From Saccharicrinis sp963666825 (lineage in GTDB: Bacteria; Bacteroidota; Bacteroidia; Bacteroidales; Marinilabiliaceae): a stretch of DNA of 64,000 nucleotides. The position numbers and the translations under genes were made by a program. Shown one piece after another: positions 46,860 to 56,226 of the stretch (positions are counted from its first letter, which is position 1; every line of letters starts with the position of its first letter). A model generated the notes under the pieces. It was not told the DNA's origin and searched no databases. It saw nothing but the letters and a program-made list of their open reading frames with translations. Location of the stretch: assembly GCA_963666825.2 (NCBI GenBank), contig OY763044.2:5518001-5582000 (forward strand), in the 5' to 3' direction.

Positions 46860-48509
46860 ATGGATTCATCAAAACCCACTTTGGCTATTTATGGAATCCA
46901 GGATAGAACAAATAGTGATACGCCATATTTTGTTCATGATCATGGGATAACCTTAATGGAAAAAGGACGGGTGCTTAAGCATCTAACTTTAGAGAGAATA
47001 TCCAGAAAAAAGCATGATAACAAACTACATGAAAGTTTATATCAGTTACTAAAAGATGAGAAACTTTTAGCTCCGGATGATTTTGATATCGTTTTTCCAG
47101 ATAATGTTGTTGGTCGTGCCTTTATTTCCTCTTGTGGTAAGTTCAGATATGAAGGACCTTTGAATTCGGAATTGTTACCTGATGTTGAAAAGGGAAGATG
47201 TTGGTGGTTGGATCATGAAAGATCGGCCTATTCAATAAATCATGAGTTAGCGCATGTAGCGAGTTGTATGCCTTTTTATGGAGGATTTAAAGAGAATAGT
47301 TTAATCATTCATTTTGATGGGGGTGGAAGTCTTTCCAACTTTTCTGCATGGCAATATAAGAATGGTAATTTATCTAGTATAGAATATCATTGGGATTATA
47401 AATATCTGTCTTCTTTTTTTAATGCTAATGCCGTTGTTTTTGGTATTATAGGAGCAAAATTCAGTCAACAAAACTCAGTTCCAGGAAAAATGATGGGACT
47501 GGCTTCTTTTGGAAACTATTCAAAAAAAATAGAATCCTGGCTGGTGGAGAATAATTATTTTTCTGAGCTATGGGGTAAAAAGACTGATTTTTTCGATAAA
47601 GCTAAAAAGGATTTTGATTGGGCAAAAAATCAATTAGTAACTGATGATCCTTTTTTACAAGACATAGTTGCCACGCTCCAGCAGATTTTTATTAGGGAAC
47701 TATTACAATTACTCAAACGTTTGAAAGATAAATGTGGAGCAGATAATTTATATTATTCAGGAGGATCAGCTTTAAATATTGTTGCTAACACAGAAATATT
47801 AAAAAGCCAGTTATTTAAAGATGTTTTTATTCCACCTTGTACTGAGGATAGTGGTTTGTCATTAGGAGGAGCTTCCTTTATGGAGTGGAGGAAGCATGGT
47901 AAAGTTGAGATTCATTCTCCTTACCTTAACAACTGGGGGCTTAATATAAAACAAGAGTATAGTCCTGATGAAATTGTTAAAATAGCTGATTTTATTTCCA
48001 AAGGTAAAGTTGTTGGTATTTGTAATGGTTTTGGAGAGGTTGGACCCAGAGCTTTGGGAAATAGAAGTATTTTGGCATTGGCAGACAGTAAAGAATTGGC
48101 TCAAAAAGTGAGTGTGGCTCACAAAGGACGAGAGTGGTATCGTCCTGTAGCTCCTATAATGCTTGAGCAGAATGCTAAGTATTTTACGGGGTTATCTGAA
48201 ATACATCATTTAAGCAATTTAATGTTACTTGATTTTAATATTGAGGAAGATAAGAAATGCGAAATAGAAGGTGTGGTTCATGTAGATGGAACGGCCAGAA
48301 TTCAAACCATACGCGATGCAAAACAAAATAAGTTTATGTTTGAATTGTTATCGCACCTGGATAATCATTATCAAATTAAAGCATTAATCAATACTTCATT
48401 TAATAAAAGAGGGGAACCAATAGTTCATACGACTGAGGATGCTTTAAAATCGGCTAAAAATATGAATCTGGATGCAGTAGTTTTAAATGGTAAGCTTCAA
48501 TTACTATAG
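46860..48509 (+). CDS. NodU/CmcH-family carbamoyltransferase
   Basis: Transfers a carbamoyl group from carbamoyl phosphate to a glycan or small molecule. The N-terminal Kae1-like domain has HELAHVAS and the nucleotide-binding HFDGGGSLSNF. Then come YYSGGSALNIVAN and PPCTEDSGLSLGGASF, and the C-terminal domain has GEVGPRALGNRSILA. The family length of 549 residues is complete. It ends the purD cluster and overlaps the 3' end of the convergent gene by 6 bp. The acceptor is unknown. Confidence 0.88.
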   Translation: MDSSKPTLAIYGIQDRTNSDTPYFVHDHGITLMEKGRVLKHLTLERISRKKHDNKLHESLYQLLKDEKLLAPDDFDIVFPDNVVGRAFISSCGKFRYEGPLNSELLPDVEKGRCWWLDHERSAYSINHELAHVASCMPFYGGFKENSLIIHFDGGGSLSNFSAWQYKNGNLSSIEYHWDYKYLSSFFNANAVVFGIIGAKFSQQNSVPGKMMGLASFGNYSKKIESWLVENNYFSELWGKKTDFFDKAKKDFDWAKNQLVTDDPFLQDIVATLQQIFIRELLQLLKRLKDKCGADNLYYSGGSALNIVANTEILKSQLFKDVFIPPCTEDSGLSLGGASFMEWRKHGKVEIHSPYLNNWGLNIKQEYSPDEIVKIADFISKGKVVGICNGFGEVGPRALGNRSILALADSKELAQKVSVAHKGREWYRPVAPIMLEQNAKYFTGLSEIHHLSNLMLLDFNIEEDKKCEIEGVVHVDGTARIQTIRDAKQNKFMFELLSHLDNHYQIKALINTSFNKRGEPIVHTTEDALKSAKNMNLDAVVLNGKLQLL

Positions 48510-49007
48510 TGTAAATTTTTTCCAGTTTTTATTTAATTTGTATTTGATTTTATGAGTTGGGAAAGCCAGTTTTATCATAAAATTAGTAGTTAAACCCAAT
48601 CCCGTGGAATATAGTAGTTTTTCAGTTGTATTTACATTTTCCATATCACTAAAGACGTAATATGATCCAATAGCAGCAGCAGTTGTTATAGCAAACTTTA
48701 AAAACTGCGAACCAACACTCACTTTTCTTACTCCGGTGATATCCTCAAGTCTAATCTCTCTTTTTTCTATGGGGGCTCCAAATATTCGTGACTTACCTAA
48801 TATTACAGAGCTGTCATTTATTGACATTAGATAGTTTCTTGTTAATTCTTTTTGATTTAGATATCCATTATATTCCAATAAAACCAAACCTCCTGTTTGT
48901 ATCTGAATGGCTTTCTTTTCTGGTTCATTTAAAAAAACAAGGATGTTTTTTTGTGCTTTAAGAGTATTTACACCTATGAAAAGAATGATAATTATTAAAT
49001 ATCTCAT
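48504..49007 (-). CDS. Hypothetical secreted protein, 167 residues
   Basis: Signal peptide (about 1-18, ending LKAQ), then a small beta-rich region (about 22-95) resembling SH3/LSm-like barrels, a short hydrophobic stretch near 105-118 and a basic C-terminus. No family recognised. Its 3' end overlaps the carbamoyltransferase gene by 6 bp. Confidence 0.7.
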   Translation of the reverse strand: MRYLIIIILFIGVNTLKAQKNILVFLNEPEKKAIQIQTGGLVLLEYNGYLNQKELTRNYLMSINDSSVILGKSRIFGAPIEKREIRLEDITGVRKVSVGSQFLKFAITTAAAIGSYYVFSDMENVNTTEKLLYSTGLGLTTNFMIKLAFPTHKIKYKLNKNWKKFTL

Positions 49008-49046
49008 TTAATGAATTTTTTACAAAGAAAACGAATTGATATAAAC

Positions 49047-49074
49047 AAAAAAAGCCAATAATGGATTGGCTTTT
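49047..49074 (-). terminator. Terminator of the beta-barrel gene at 49.1-49.7 kb
   Basis: AAAAGCCAAT (49050-49059) pairs perfectly with ATTGGCTTTT (49065-49074). The minus strand continues into a T-run. Confidence 0.85.
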
Positions 49075-49094
49075 GATATTTTTTGTCAGTAATA

Positions 49095-49724
49095 CTAAAA
49101 TACGTAGCTAACGGCAAATTGCAATACTCTGTTTTTTCCATCTGTTTCATCATAGTCAGGTACGTTTAATAACCCTATATTATAGCGTAGGTCAAAGCCT
49201 AAACCAAAATCTAATTCGTAAGCAAGGCCTACATTAAAACCCAGATCTATTTTTTTATATTCATCTTTAATATCAAGCTCATAGCTTTCATTATCTTCTT
49301 TTAGTTCAATTTTGGCAGAAACAAGATAACCTAATTGAGGACCTGCGTTGATAGTAAGCCCTTCTGTTAAATAGTACTTTAATAATAAAGGAATATTGAT
49401 ATAATCAAGTTTAATTGTAGCTTCATTGCTATAATATGTTACTTCCCAACTATATGAATCACCATAACCATAGATAACTGTTCTACTTTCAGAATACTTC
49501 CAACCTTGCATCGAATATAATAATTCTGGTTGAAAGGCAAACTTATCTGATAATTCAAATTTTGCAAACAAACCGACAGATAAACCAGTTTTGTAATCGC
49601 AATCTTCAAAATCATCACTTGTTGCATTTGCGATGTTAAGTCCTGATTTTACACCAAATTTCACTTGGGATAAGCTAGTAGTAGAGATCAAAACAACTAA
49701 TAAGATAAATAGTGATTTTTTCAT
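49095..49724 (-). CDS. Outer-membrane beta-barrel protein (PorT/OMP_b-brl-like)
   Basis: A signal peptide (1-19, ending TSLSQ) is followed by about 190 residues of alternating beta strands that begin VKFGVKSGLNIANAT and end in an aromatic residue (AVSYVF), as in eight-stranded barrels. No specific function recognised. Confidence 0.82.
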   Translation of the reverse strand: MKKSLFILLVVLISTTSLSQVKFGVKSGLNIANATSDDFEDCDYKTGLSVGLFAKFELSDKFAFQPELLYSMQGWKYSESRTVIYGYGDSYSWEVTYYSNEATIKLDYINIPLLLKYYLTEGLTINAGPQLGYLVSAKIELKEDNESYELDIKDEYKKIDLGFNVGLAYELDFGLGFDLRYNIGLLNVPDYDETDGKNRVLQFAVSYVF

Positions 49725-49873
49725 TTATTTTGGGCCCTTATTAATAATAATGGATGCAAGTATATTAAATTAAAATTTATAGAATTATCCAATGGATATA
49801 TATGATTATATATTCCGATGTGTTTATAATATTATATTTCTTATTCGTGTAATATTTCTTAGTAACTAAAAAT

Positions 49874-49911
49874 AAAAAAGCCTTCATAAAACTATGCATA
49901 TGAAGGCTTTT
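49874..49911 (-). terminator. Terminator of tyrS
   Basis: A perfect 13-bp stem (49876-49888 with 49899-49911) is followed by a T-run on the minus strand. Confidence 0.9.
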
Positions 49912-49930
49912 GAATTTGAAATATTATTAC

Positions 49931-51223
49931 CTATTCTGCAACAACAACAAAATAGTTTTTCTTTCCTTTCTGAAATAATAAGTATTTATCATTTAATAAG
50001 TGCTCATCCTTTACTAATAAATCCTGAGCATCTATTTTTTCTTTGTTCAAACTAACACCGCCACCTTTAATGGTTTTACGAGCTTCTCCCTTTGATGGAA
50101 AAATTTGAGTTTGAACAGCCATTAATTCTAAAATATCAACACCTTCCACTAAATCATTTTTAGCAATGTTGAATGTAGGAACACCTTCAAAAACAGCTAA
50201 GAAAGTATCTTCATCAATCTTTTTAAGTGCATCCATCGTTGATTTACCAAATAATATCTGGCTGGCTTCAACAGCTGTATCATATGCTTCTCTACCATGA
50301 ATCATAACAGTAACCTCTTCAGCAAGTCTTTTTTGAAGAGCTCTGGCATGAGGTGCTTCTGCATGTTCTTTCACAAGACCTTCTACCTCTTCTTGAGATA
50401 GTAGGGTAAAGATCTTAATATATTTTTCTGCATCTGCATCAGATGTGTTTAACCAGAACTGGTAGAATTTATAAGGACTGGTTCTCTTTGGATCTAACCA
50501 GATGTTTCCAGACTCAGTTTTTCCAAACTTACCACCATCAGCTTTTGTGATTAAAGGACAAGTCATTGCAAATGCCTCGCCACTTAATTTTCTACGGATT
50601 AGTTCTGTTCCGGTAGTAATATTTCCCCACTGATCAGATCCTCCCATTTGAAGCTTACAGTCATATGTTTTATACAAATGGTAAAAATCTGTTCCCTGAA
50701 CTAACTGATATGTAAATTCAGTAAAAGATAATCCTGAATTTCCTTCTCCGCTGATTCTTTTCTTTACAGAATCTTTGGCCATCATATAATTTACAGTAAG
50801 GTGTTTTCCAATATCTCTGATAAATTCTAGGAAAGAAAACTCCTTCATCCAGTCGTAGTTATTCACCATTAAAGCCTGATTTTCGGCTCCACTGTTAAAA
50901 TCTAAAAAGCGACTTAACTGTGCTTTTAAGCAATCTTGATTATGACGAAGCGTCGTTTCATCAAGCAAATTTCTTTCTGCAGATTTACCAGATGGATCTC
51001 CAATCATTCCGGTGGCTCCTCCAACTAGTACGATAGGGCGGTGACCTGCTACTTGTAAGTGCTTAAGCATCATTACAGAAACAAGGTGGCCAATATGTAA
51101 AGAATCTGCAGTTGGATCAATACCAACATATGCAGTTGTCATTTCTTTTTGTAGTTGTTCCTCCGTTCCAGGCATCATATCGTGAATCATGCCACGCCAT
51201 TTCAGTTCCTCAACAAAATTCAT
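49931..51223 (-). CDS. tyrS: Tyrosyl-tRNA synthetase
   Basis: Class I synthetase of 430 residues. HIGH is H43-I-G-H46 in SLHIGHLV. The KMSKS equivalent is KFGKTESGN near residue 235. A tyrosine-binding block (GSDQWGN) is present, and an S4-like RNA-binding domain ends the protein. Confidence 0.97.
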   Translation of the reverse strand: MNFVEELKWRGMIHDMMPGTEEQLQKEMTTAYVGIDPTADSLHIGHLVSVMMLKHLQVAGHRPIVLVGGATGMIGDPSGKSAERNLLDETTLRHNQDCLKAQLSRFLDFNSGAENQALMVNNYDWMKEFSFLEFIRDIGKHLTVNYMMAKDSVKKRISGEGNSGLSFTEFTYQLVQGTDFYHLYKTYDCKLQMGGSDQWGNITTGTELIRRKLSGEAFAMTCPLITKADGGKFGKTESGNIWLDPKRTSPYKFYQFWLNTSDADAEKYIKIFTLLSQEEVEGLVKEHAEAPHARALQKRLAEEVTVMIHGREAYDTAVEASQILFGKSTMDALKKIDEDTFLAVFEGVPTFNIAKNDLVEGVDILELMAVQTQIFPSKGEARKTIKGGGVSLNKEKIDAQDLLVKDEHLLNDKYLLFQKGKKNYFVVVAE

Positions 51224-51295
51224 GTTTATATTTTTATCTAATGATTTTCTTAAATGTGGCCCAAAGATAATAGAAAAGATTGTGAATTAATGACA

Positions 51296-51820
51296 TTAAA
51301 TGCTTACTTCCATAACTTCTTGAACCTTGTTTTTGGCATCTTCACTGTCGAATTTTAAATATGGGAATATATTTGGTGCAAATTCTGATAGTGGTTTATA
51401 TAAATAGGAACTACTCCTGATTTCTTCGGGTATTAAATTAAAAGTTCTGTCAAACGAAGAAAAAATAGCCAACAAAATACTTAAAATGAACGCATATTTT
51501 GTTATCGAAAAAATTGCGCCGGATAATCGGTTTATAAAACCTAAAGCCACAGCTTCAACAAATTTTTCAATGACTTTAGCTAATAAATGTACTCCAACAA
51601 CAATAACAGCAAAAGTGATAATAAACGCTACAATACCAACATAATTTCCAGATACATATTCTGATAGCCATTCTTCTGTAAAGCCAGAAAACTTAATGGC
51701 TCCTAATACACCAAGAACTAAAGCAGCAAGACTGGCTAATTCAATGATAAGGCCATTTCTATATCCTTTAATAAAGGCTACTATTAGTATAATGCCAACT
51801 ACAATGTCGAAATAATTCAT
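51296..51820 (-). CDS. CvpA-family membrane protein
   Basis: 174 residues with four hydrophobic helices. MNYFDIVVGIILIVAFIKGY is the typical CvpA start, with a glycine-rich second helix (AALVLGVLGAIKFSG). The family is linked to colicin V production in E. coli, but its general role is unclear. It lies 72 bp upstream of tyrS on the same strand, so the two may be co-transcribed. Confidence 0.82.
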   Translation of the reverse strand: MNYFDIVVGIILIVAFIKGYRNGLIIELASLAALVLGVLGAIKFSGFTEEWLSEYVSGNYVGIVAFIITFAVIVVGVHLLAKVIEKFVEAVALGFINRLSGAIFSITKYAFILSILLAIFSSFDRTFNLIPEEIRSSSYLYKPLSEFAPNIFPYLKFDSEDAKNKVQEVMEVSI

Positions 51821-51972
51821 TCTTCTAAAATTTATGCTAAAATAACCAAATTTAAATGGTTGGATAATTTTTAATAAAAGAAAATATATAAATGAATATG
51901 GCGTTATTAGGATATTTCTGAGAACTTTTCTTTAAAGAAAATGTCTATATTTAAAGTTTAAAAATATTATTT

Positions 51973-53490
51973 ATGCCGTTTCTTAATTCTATAATATCAC
52001 TGGTAAACCTACGACGTTTATCACAAATTAGTCATTTTAAAGAAAATCCTGAGGAGGTTCAAAAAGAACAACTTTTTGATTTGATTAAGAAATCAAAAGA
52101 TACTCAACATGGCAAATATTATGACTTCGCATCGATTAAATCAATTAAAGATTTTCAAGATAGAGTTCCTGTTCAAAAGTATGAGCAAATGGAACATGTG
52201 ATTGATAAGATTAGGCATGGAGAAAAAAATGTATTATGGCCTGGTGATATAAAATGGTTTGCAAAATCATCAGGAACCACTTCTTCAAAAAGTAAATTTA
52301 TTCCTGTTTCAAAGGAAGCTCTTGAAGATTGCCATTTCCGAGGTGGTAAGGATGTATTGGCGATTTATAACGATCTCTATCCAGAAAATGATTTATTCAG
52401 TGGAAAAGGTTTGACTTTAGGAGGTAGTCAGAAATTAAGCCAATATAACAGAGAATCTTTTTATGGTGATCTGTCTGCAATTTTAATTGGAAATCTTCCT
52501 TTCTGGGTTAATTTTATTCGTACTCCTGATCAAAGCATTGCTTTAATGGATAAGTGGGAAGAGAAGTTGTTAAAGATGACAGAAGCCACAATTAATGAAA
52601 ATGTGACTTCGTTATCAGGTGTACCATCCTGGTTTATGGTTTTGATTAAGCATATATTAAAAACCAAAGGAACAGATAACTTATTGGACATTTGGCCAAA
52701 CCTGGAACTTTTTATTCATGGTGGAATTAATTTTGAACCATACAGAGACCAGTATAAAAAAATAATTCCTTCTTCGAACATGCATTATATGGAAACCTAT
52801 AATGCTTCTGAAGGATTCTTTGCAATTCAGGATGATCCTTCAGATACTTCGATGTTATTGATGCTGGATTATGGAATCTTCTATGAGTTTGTACCAATTA
52901 GTGAGTATGGCAAGGAGTTTCCTAAAGCATTAACATTAGATGAAGTAGAGCTGGAAACGAATTATGCCATGGTCATCTCAACTAATGGTGGTTTGTGGAG
53001 ATATATTGTTGGAGATACGATTAAATTTACTTCAAAATATCCGTTCAAGATTAAAATTACCGGAAGAACCAAACATTTTATCAATGCTTTTGGTGAGGAA
53101 GTTATCGTAGATAATTCTAACAGAGCCATTAATTACGCTTGTGAAAAAACTGGTGCGGTGATAAAAGAATATACTGCAGCTCCGATGTATATGAGTACCG
53201 AAGAACAGGGACGTCATCAATGGATTATTGAATTTGAAAAGGAACCAAAAGATTTGGCAGAGTTTACCCATTATTTAGATTTGGAACTTCAGAATATTAA
53301 CTCTGACTATGAAGCTAAAAGATATAAAGATATTACTCTGGGGGCTCCAAAAATTGAAATAGCACGAAAAGATTTGTTTTTCGATTGGCTTAAAAAGCAT
53401 AATAAATTGGGCGGACAAAATAAAGTTCCCCGCTTATCCAATAACCGAGATTTGATAGAAGAGTTATTGACCATTAATCAAAAAAGTTAG
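51973..53490 (+). CDS. GH3-type acyl-adenylate-forming protein
   Basis: 505 residues related to plant GH3 acyl-amido synthetases. The ATP-binding SSGTTSSKSKFIPVS near residue 100, METYNASEGFFA and GRTKHFINAFGEEV mark the adenylate-forming fold. In plants these enzymes join amino acids to hormones; the bacterial substrate is unknown. It is divergent from cvpA. Confidence 0.88.
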   Translation: MPFLNSIISLVNLRRLSQISHFKENPEEVQKEQLFDLIKKSKDTQHGKYYDFASIKSIKDFQDRVPVQKYEQMEHVIDKIRHGEKNVLWPGDIKWFAKSSGTTSSKSKFIPVSKEALEDCHFRGGKDVLAIYNDLYPENDLFSGKGLTLGGSQKLSQYNRESFYGDLSAILIGNLPFWVNFIRTPDQSIALMDKWEEKLLKMTEATINENVTSLSGVPSWFMVLIKHILKTKGTDNLLDIWPNLELFIHGGINFEPYRDQYKKIIPSSNMHYMETYNASEGFFAIQDDPSDTSMLLMLDYGIFYEFVPISEYGKEFPKALTLDEVELETNYAMVISTNGGLWRYIVGDTIKFTSKYPFKIKITGRTKHFINAFGEEVIVDNSNRAINYACEKTGAVIKEYTAAPMYMSTEEQGRHQWIIEFEKEPKDLAEFTHYLDLELQNINSDYEAKRYKDITLGAPKIEIARKDLFFDWLKKHNKLGGQNKVPRLSNNRDLIEELLTINQKS

Positions 53491-53510
53491 AATATTGGAG
53501 ATCGTTTTTA

Positions 53511-53518
53511 TACTTTTG
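53511..53518 (+). promoter_or_regulatory. Candidate -7 element for the deoxynucleoside kinase gene
   Basis: TACTTTTG matches TAnnTTTG, 37 bp before the start codon. The -33 element is not clear. Confidence 0.4.
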
Positions 53519-53554
53519 GCGTCGAATTAAATACATAATAATTTCTATTAAATT

Positions 53555-54169
53555 ATGCATATTGCAATAGCGGGTAATATAGGCTCAGGAAAAACAACTT
53601 TAACCACATTGTTAGCAAATCATTACGGATGGGATTCACATTACGAAGAGGTGGATGACAATCCGTATCTTGCTGATTTTTATGAAGATATGCAGCGTTG
53701 GGCGTTTAATCTTCAGGTTTATTTTTTGAATAGCCGCTTTTCTCAGGTAAATGAGATCAGAAAAATGGGGAAGACCGTAATTCAGGATAGAACAATATAT
53801 GAAGATGCATATATTTTTGCTCCAAACCTGTACGATATGGGCCTAATGAGTAAAAGGGATTTTGATAACTATGCATCATTGTTTGAGTTGATGAGTAGCT
53901 TGGTTCAGGCCCCTGATCTTTTGATATATTTAAGAGCCTCAGTTCCGAAACTGGTTGAACAAATTCAAGTACGAGGAAGAGAATATGAAAATAATATTCG
54001 TTTGGATTATTTAAAGCGATTGAACGAAAGATATGAAGCCTGGATTGAGCAATATGATAAAGGTAAATTACTTATTGTAAATGTTGATGAGTATAACTTT
54101 ATCAAAAACAAATCAGATTTAAGTACAATTATCGATCGAGTAGATACTCATGTTAATGGTTTATTCTAA
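53555..54169 (+). CDS. Deoxynucleoside kinase
   Basis: Salvage kinase for deoxynucleosides, 204 residues. The P-loop GNIGSGKT is at 7-14. The catalytic/lid region DRTIYED and an Arg-rich lid (VRGREYENNIR) follow the dNK family. It ends 1 bp before the convergent beta-barrel gene. Confidence 0.92.
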   Translation: MHIAIAGNIGSGKTTLTTLLANHYGWDSHYEEVDDNPYLADFYEDMQRWAFNLQVYFLNSRFSQVNEIRKMGKTVIQDRTIYEDAYIFAPNLYDMGLMSKRDFDNYASLFELMSSLVQAPDLLIYLRASVPKLVEQIQVRGREYENNIRLDYLKRLNERYEAWIEQYDKGKLLIVNVDEYNFIKNKSDLSTIIDRVDTHVNGLF

Positions 54170-54170
54170 A

Positions 54171-54854
54171 TCATTTATTAAAAAATAATTTTACCGATAG
54201 CCCCCAATGGTTTTGTTTATCATGGGGGTTTAAAGTAACATCATTCTCAGCAATATATTCAGATTCAATGTCTGGAATAGTTGTAAACCTAATGCCCACT
54301 TGTAAATAGCTTCTTTTTGAGAGTTTAAATAAAGTTCCTATTTCAGCACCATATCCGGCAAGTATGTTGTTTGTTATGTAGGCAACTGAAGCATCATTAT
54401 CTGTTCCAATATATTTAGAATTAAAATCAAGCATATTCCTTAAATAATATATTCCAAATACAGCACCTAAATAAGGCTTAATATCTCCTTTTGAAAAGTA
54501 GTAATTTCCTTGAGCTAACAAATTTATCATTTGGTAATTGACACTGATATCTCCATACCTTTCTTGGTTCCATGTCTTTTTATCTTTTGGGAAATAAGAA
54601 TATGCTAGTTCAGATTCTAAAGAAAGTTGAGGGTTGAATAGCCATAATGTCCCAAAATTTACATTAAATCCGGTATTTGCTACAGTACTAAAACCAAATT
54701 CATTGTTATTTATATTGTTCGATATATGTCCAAAATTGTTATCTGGAACTAACAAGCTAATACCGCCTCCCCACATTAGTTTTTCCTGAGAATGCAATGT
54801 TAATGTAGTTATGGAAAATAAAAGAAATAGAATGAAATATTTAACTCGAATCAT
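54171..54854 (-). CDS. Outer-membrane beta-barrel protein, 227 residues
   Basis: A signal peptide (1-22, ending LHSQ) and repeated beta-strand pairs fit a small outer-membrane barrel of the opacity/porin-like class. No specific function recognised. It is convergent with the deoxynucleoside kinase gene. Confidence 0.8.
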   Translation of the reverse strand: MIRVKYFILFLLFSITTLTLHSQEKLMWGGGISLLVPDNNFGHISNNINNNEFGFSTVANTGFNVNFGTLWLFNPQLSLESELAYSYFPKDKKTWNQERYGDISVNYQMINLLAQGNYYFSKGDIKPYLGAVFGIYYLRNMLDFNSKYIGTDNDASVAYITNNILAGYGAEIGTLFKLSKRSYLQVGIRFTTIPDIESEYIAENDVTLNPHDKQNHWGLSVKLFFNK

Positions 54855-54926
54855 TGTTTATTGCTTTAACAATCACGAATATAAATATTATTGTATAACT
54901 ACAATGCAATAAATTGACATAAAAGA

Positions 54927-54957
54927 TTTGTATATGTTCTACTTTTGTCTATATTTG
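54927..54957 (+). promoter_or_regulatory. Promoter of tRNA-Leu
   Basis: TTTG at 54927-54930 and TATATTTG at 54950-54957 are spaced by 19 bp, an exact -33/-7 match 28 bp before the tRNA. A second TAnnTTTG (TACTTTTG, 54940-54947) lies inside the spacer. Confidence 0.7.
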
Positions 54958-54985
54958 CATCCGCAAAAATGTTTAAGAAACATTT

Positions 54986-55067
54986 GCCCAGATGGCGGAA
55001 TTGGTAGACGCGCTGGTCTCAAACACCAGTGGGGCAACCCGTGCCGGTTCGATCCCGGCTCTGGGTA
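54986..55067 (+). tRNA. tRNA-Leu (anticodon CAA)
   Basis: Acceptor GCCCAGA/TCTGGGT, D arm GCG/CGC, anticodon stem CTGGT/ACCAG with loop CTCAAAC, a long variable arm of the class II type, and T arm GCCGG/CCGGC. The discriminator is A and CCA is not encoded. Its 3' end is duplicated at 63908-63916. Confidence 0.96.
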
Positions 55068-55105
55068 CTATAAACCTCTTGATTAATTGTTAATCAAGAG
55101 GTTTT
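55059..55105 (+). repeat. Left direct repeat (attL-like): tRNA-Leu 3' end plus terminator
   Basis: CTCTGGGTA (3' acceptor strand and discriminator) followed by the terminator hairpin. It matches 63908-63955 at 42 positions, with three substitutions and a 2- versus 3-base difference between tRNA end and hairpin. Confidence 0.7.
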
Positions 55106-55113
55106 GTATTTTT
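55072..55113 (+). terminator. Terminator of tRNA-Leu
   Basis: AAACCTCTTGATTA (55072-55085) pairs perfectly with TAATCAAGAGGTTT (55091-55104), a 14-bp stem with a 5-nt loop followed by a T-rich tail. Confidence 0.9.
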
Positions 55114-55409
55114 ATAGGTAGTAAACTGATAGTAACTATTGATGTGTTTTCTTGTCGGAGTATTTTATAAATAGAATTCCTTCAATTTTTATCATACTCT
55201 TAATATTTTTAGATTAAACGTGTAAATATGTAAACTTTAGTGTTTAATGTGTTGTGTGTAAGTGTATTATTGGTTCACTTCATGGTTTATGAGTGTTACT
55301 ATTCTTTGATAACATTTTAATTAAATAGATTATTTATAATCATTAAGCAGGTTAATGAAATTTTAATTCTTATGTATTAAGGATTTATAAATCCTAAGCT
55401 ATTAATTTT

Positions 55410-55679
55410 TTAACGTATATTATCTGAGAAATCTTTTGACAGATGCAAAATGATAAGACATTCAGTTTCTTCTTTAGAATAATCACAACGAAACCTCTCA
55501 ACCATCCAGCATTCATCCTCTTCAATTTCTTCCAACAATTTTACCTGGTCTTTATCTTTGATAAAATCATCCCATTTGCAGTGGAATATCTCACCATGAG
55601 AAGGAATATGACCTGGGTTTTCAATTGAAAATTCTTTTAAACTTAAATTTCCAAATATTACTTTTAAGATAGTTTTCAT
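55410..55679 (-). CDS. Hypothetical 89-residue protein
   Basis: Small acidic soluble protein starting MKTILKVIFGNLSLKEFSIE and ending FSDNIR. It has no signal peptide or membrane segment and contains HGEIFHCKWDDF and ECWMVERFRCDYS with several cysteines. No family recognised. It is the first gene of the putative island, in the opposite direction to tRNA-Leu, about 300 bp away. Confidence 0.6.
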   Translation of the reverse strand: MKTILKVIFGNLSLKEFSIENPGHIPSHGEIFHCKWDDFIKDKDQVKLLEEIEEDECWMVERFRCDYSKEETECLIILHLSKDFSDNIR

Positions 55680-56152
55680 GTGATTTATTTTAACTCATAT
55701 TATTGGACTTATTTTGTCTTCGGATTTTGGTTTATGAATTACTAAAATTAGATATTTTAAATCAAATATTTAAATAGTCTCACCAAACCCGGGTTTATAT
55801 TTATTTCAGATCAATGTGTTAATATATAAGTAGAAGTTAGTACTTTTTAGAATGAACTATTACAATGACGTTAAAATGGTTTGCCATCAGGCATACCCGG
55901 TATTGGTGATGATATACTTGGTACAATACAACAGGCACCACAATTCTCTCTACATTCCATTGGTATCTTCAATATTTAAATACTTAGCAAAGTAAGTACA
56001 TAAAACTATTTTAACCATCTAATTAAGCATATTTTTGGTTTCACTGCTTGAAGCCTCAACTATTTTTTTTCCCAGTATAAAAACAGCTGTCCCTAAAAAT
56101 GTACATTATTAAAAGTCGTACTACAAGCTTATGATATTTACCTTTTTTCTTC
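55680..56152. other. Spacer with AGTCTCAC-type repeat
   Basis: A gene-poor stretch before the S1-domain gene. A 19-nt element at 55771-55789 recurs at 59842-59860 with one mismatch. A 47-codon frame at 55852-55995 is present but not convincing. Confidence 0.5.
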
Positions 56153-56160
56153 TATCTTTG
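56153..56160 (+). promoter_or_regulatory. Candidate -7 element for the S1-domain gene
   Basis: TATCTTTG matches TAnnTTTG, 67 bp before the start codon. No perfect -33 TTTG is seen. Confidence 0.5.
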
Positions 56161-56226
56161 CAAACCTTTTTTATACCAGAACTTGTACAAATTGGGTTAA
56201 GCAACTATTAATTATTCAATCGTAAC

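Noticed and set aside
55852..55995. 47-codon ATG frame in the spacer before the S1 gene
   Set aside because: No ribosome-binding site, and another frame of the same DNA reads equally well (NGLPSGIPGIGDDILGTIQQ...), so coding status is undecided. It may be a decayed fragment.
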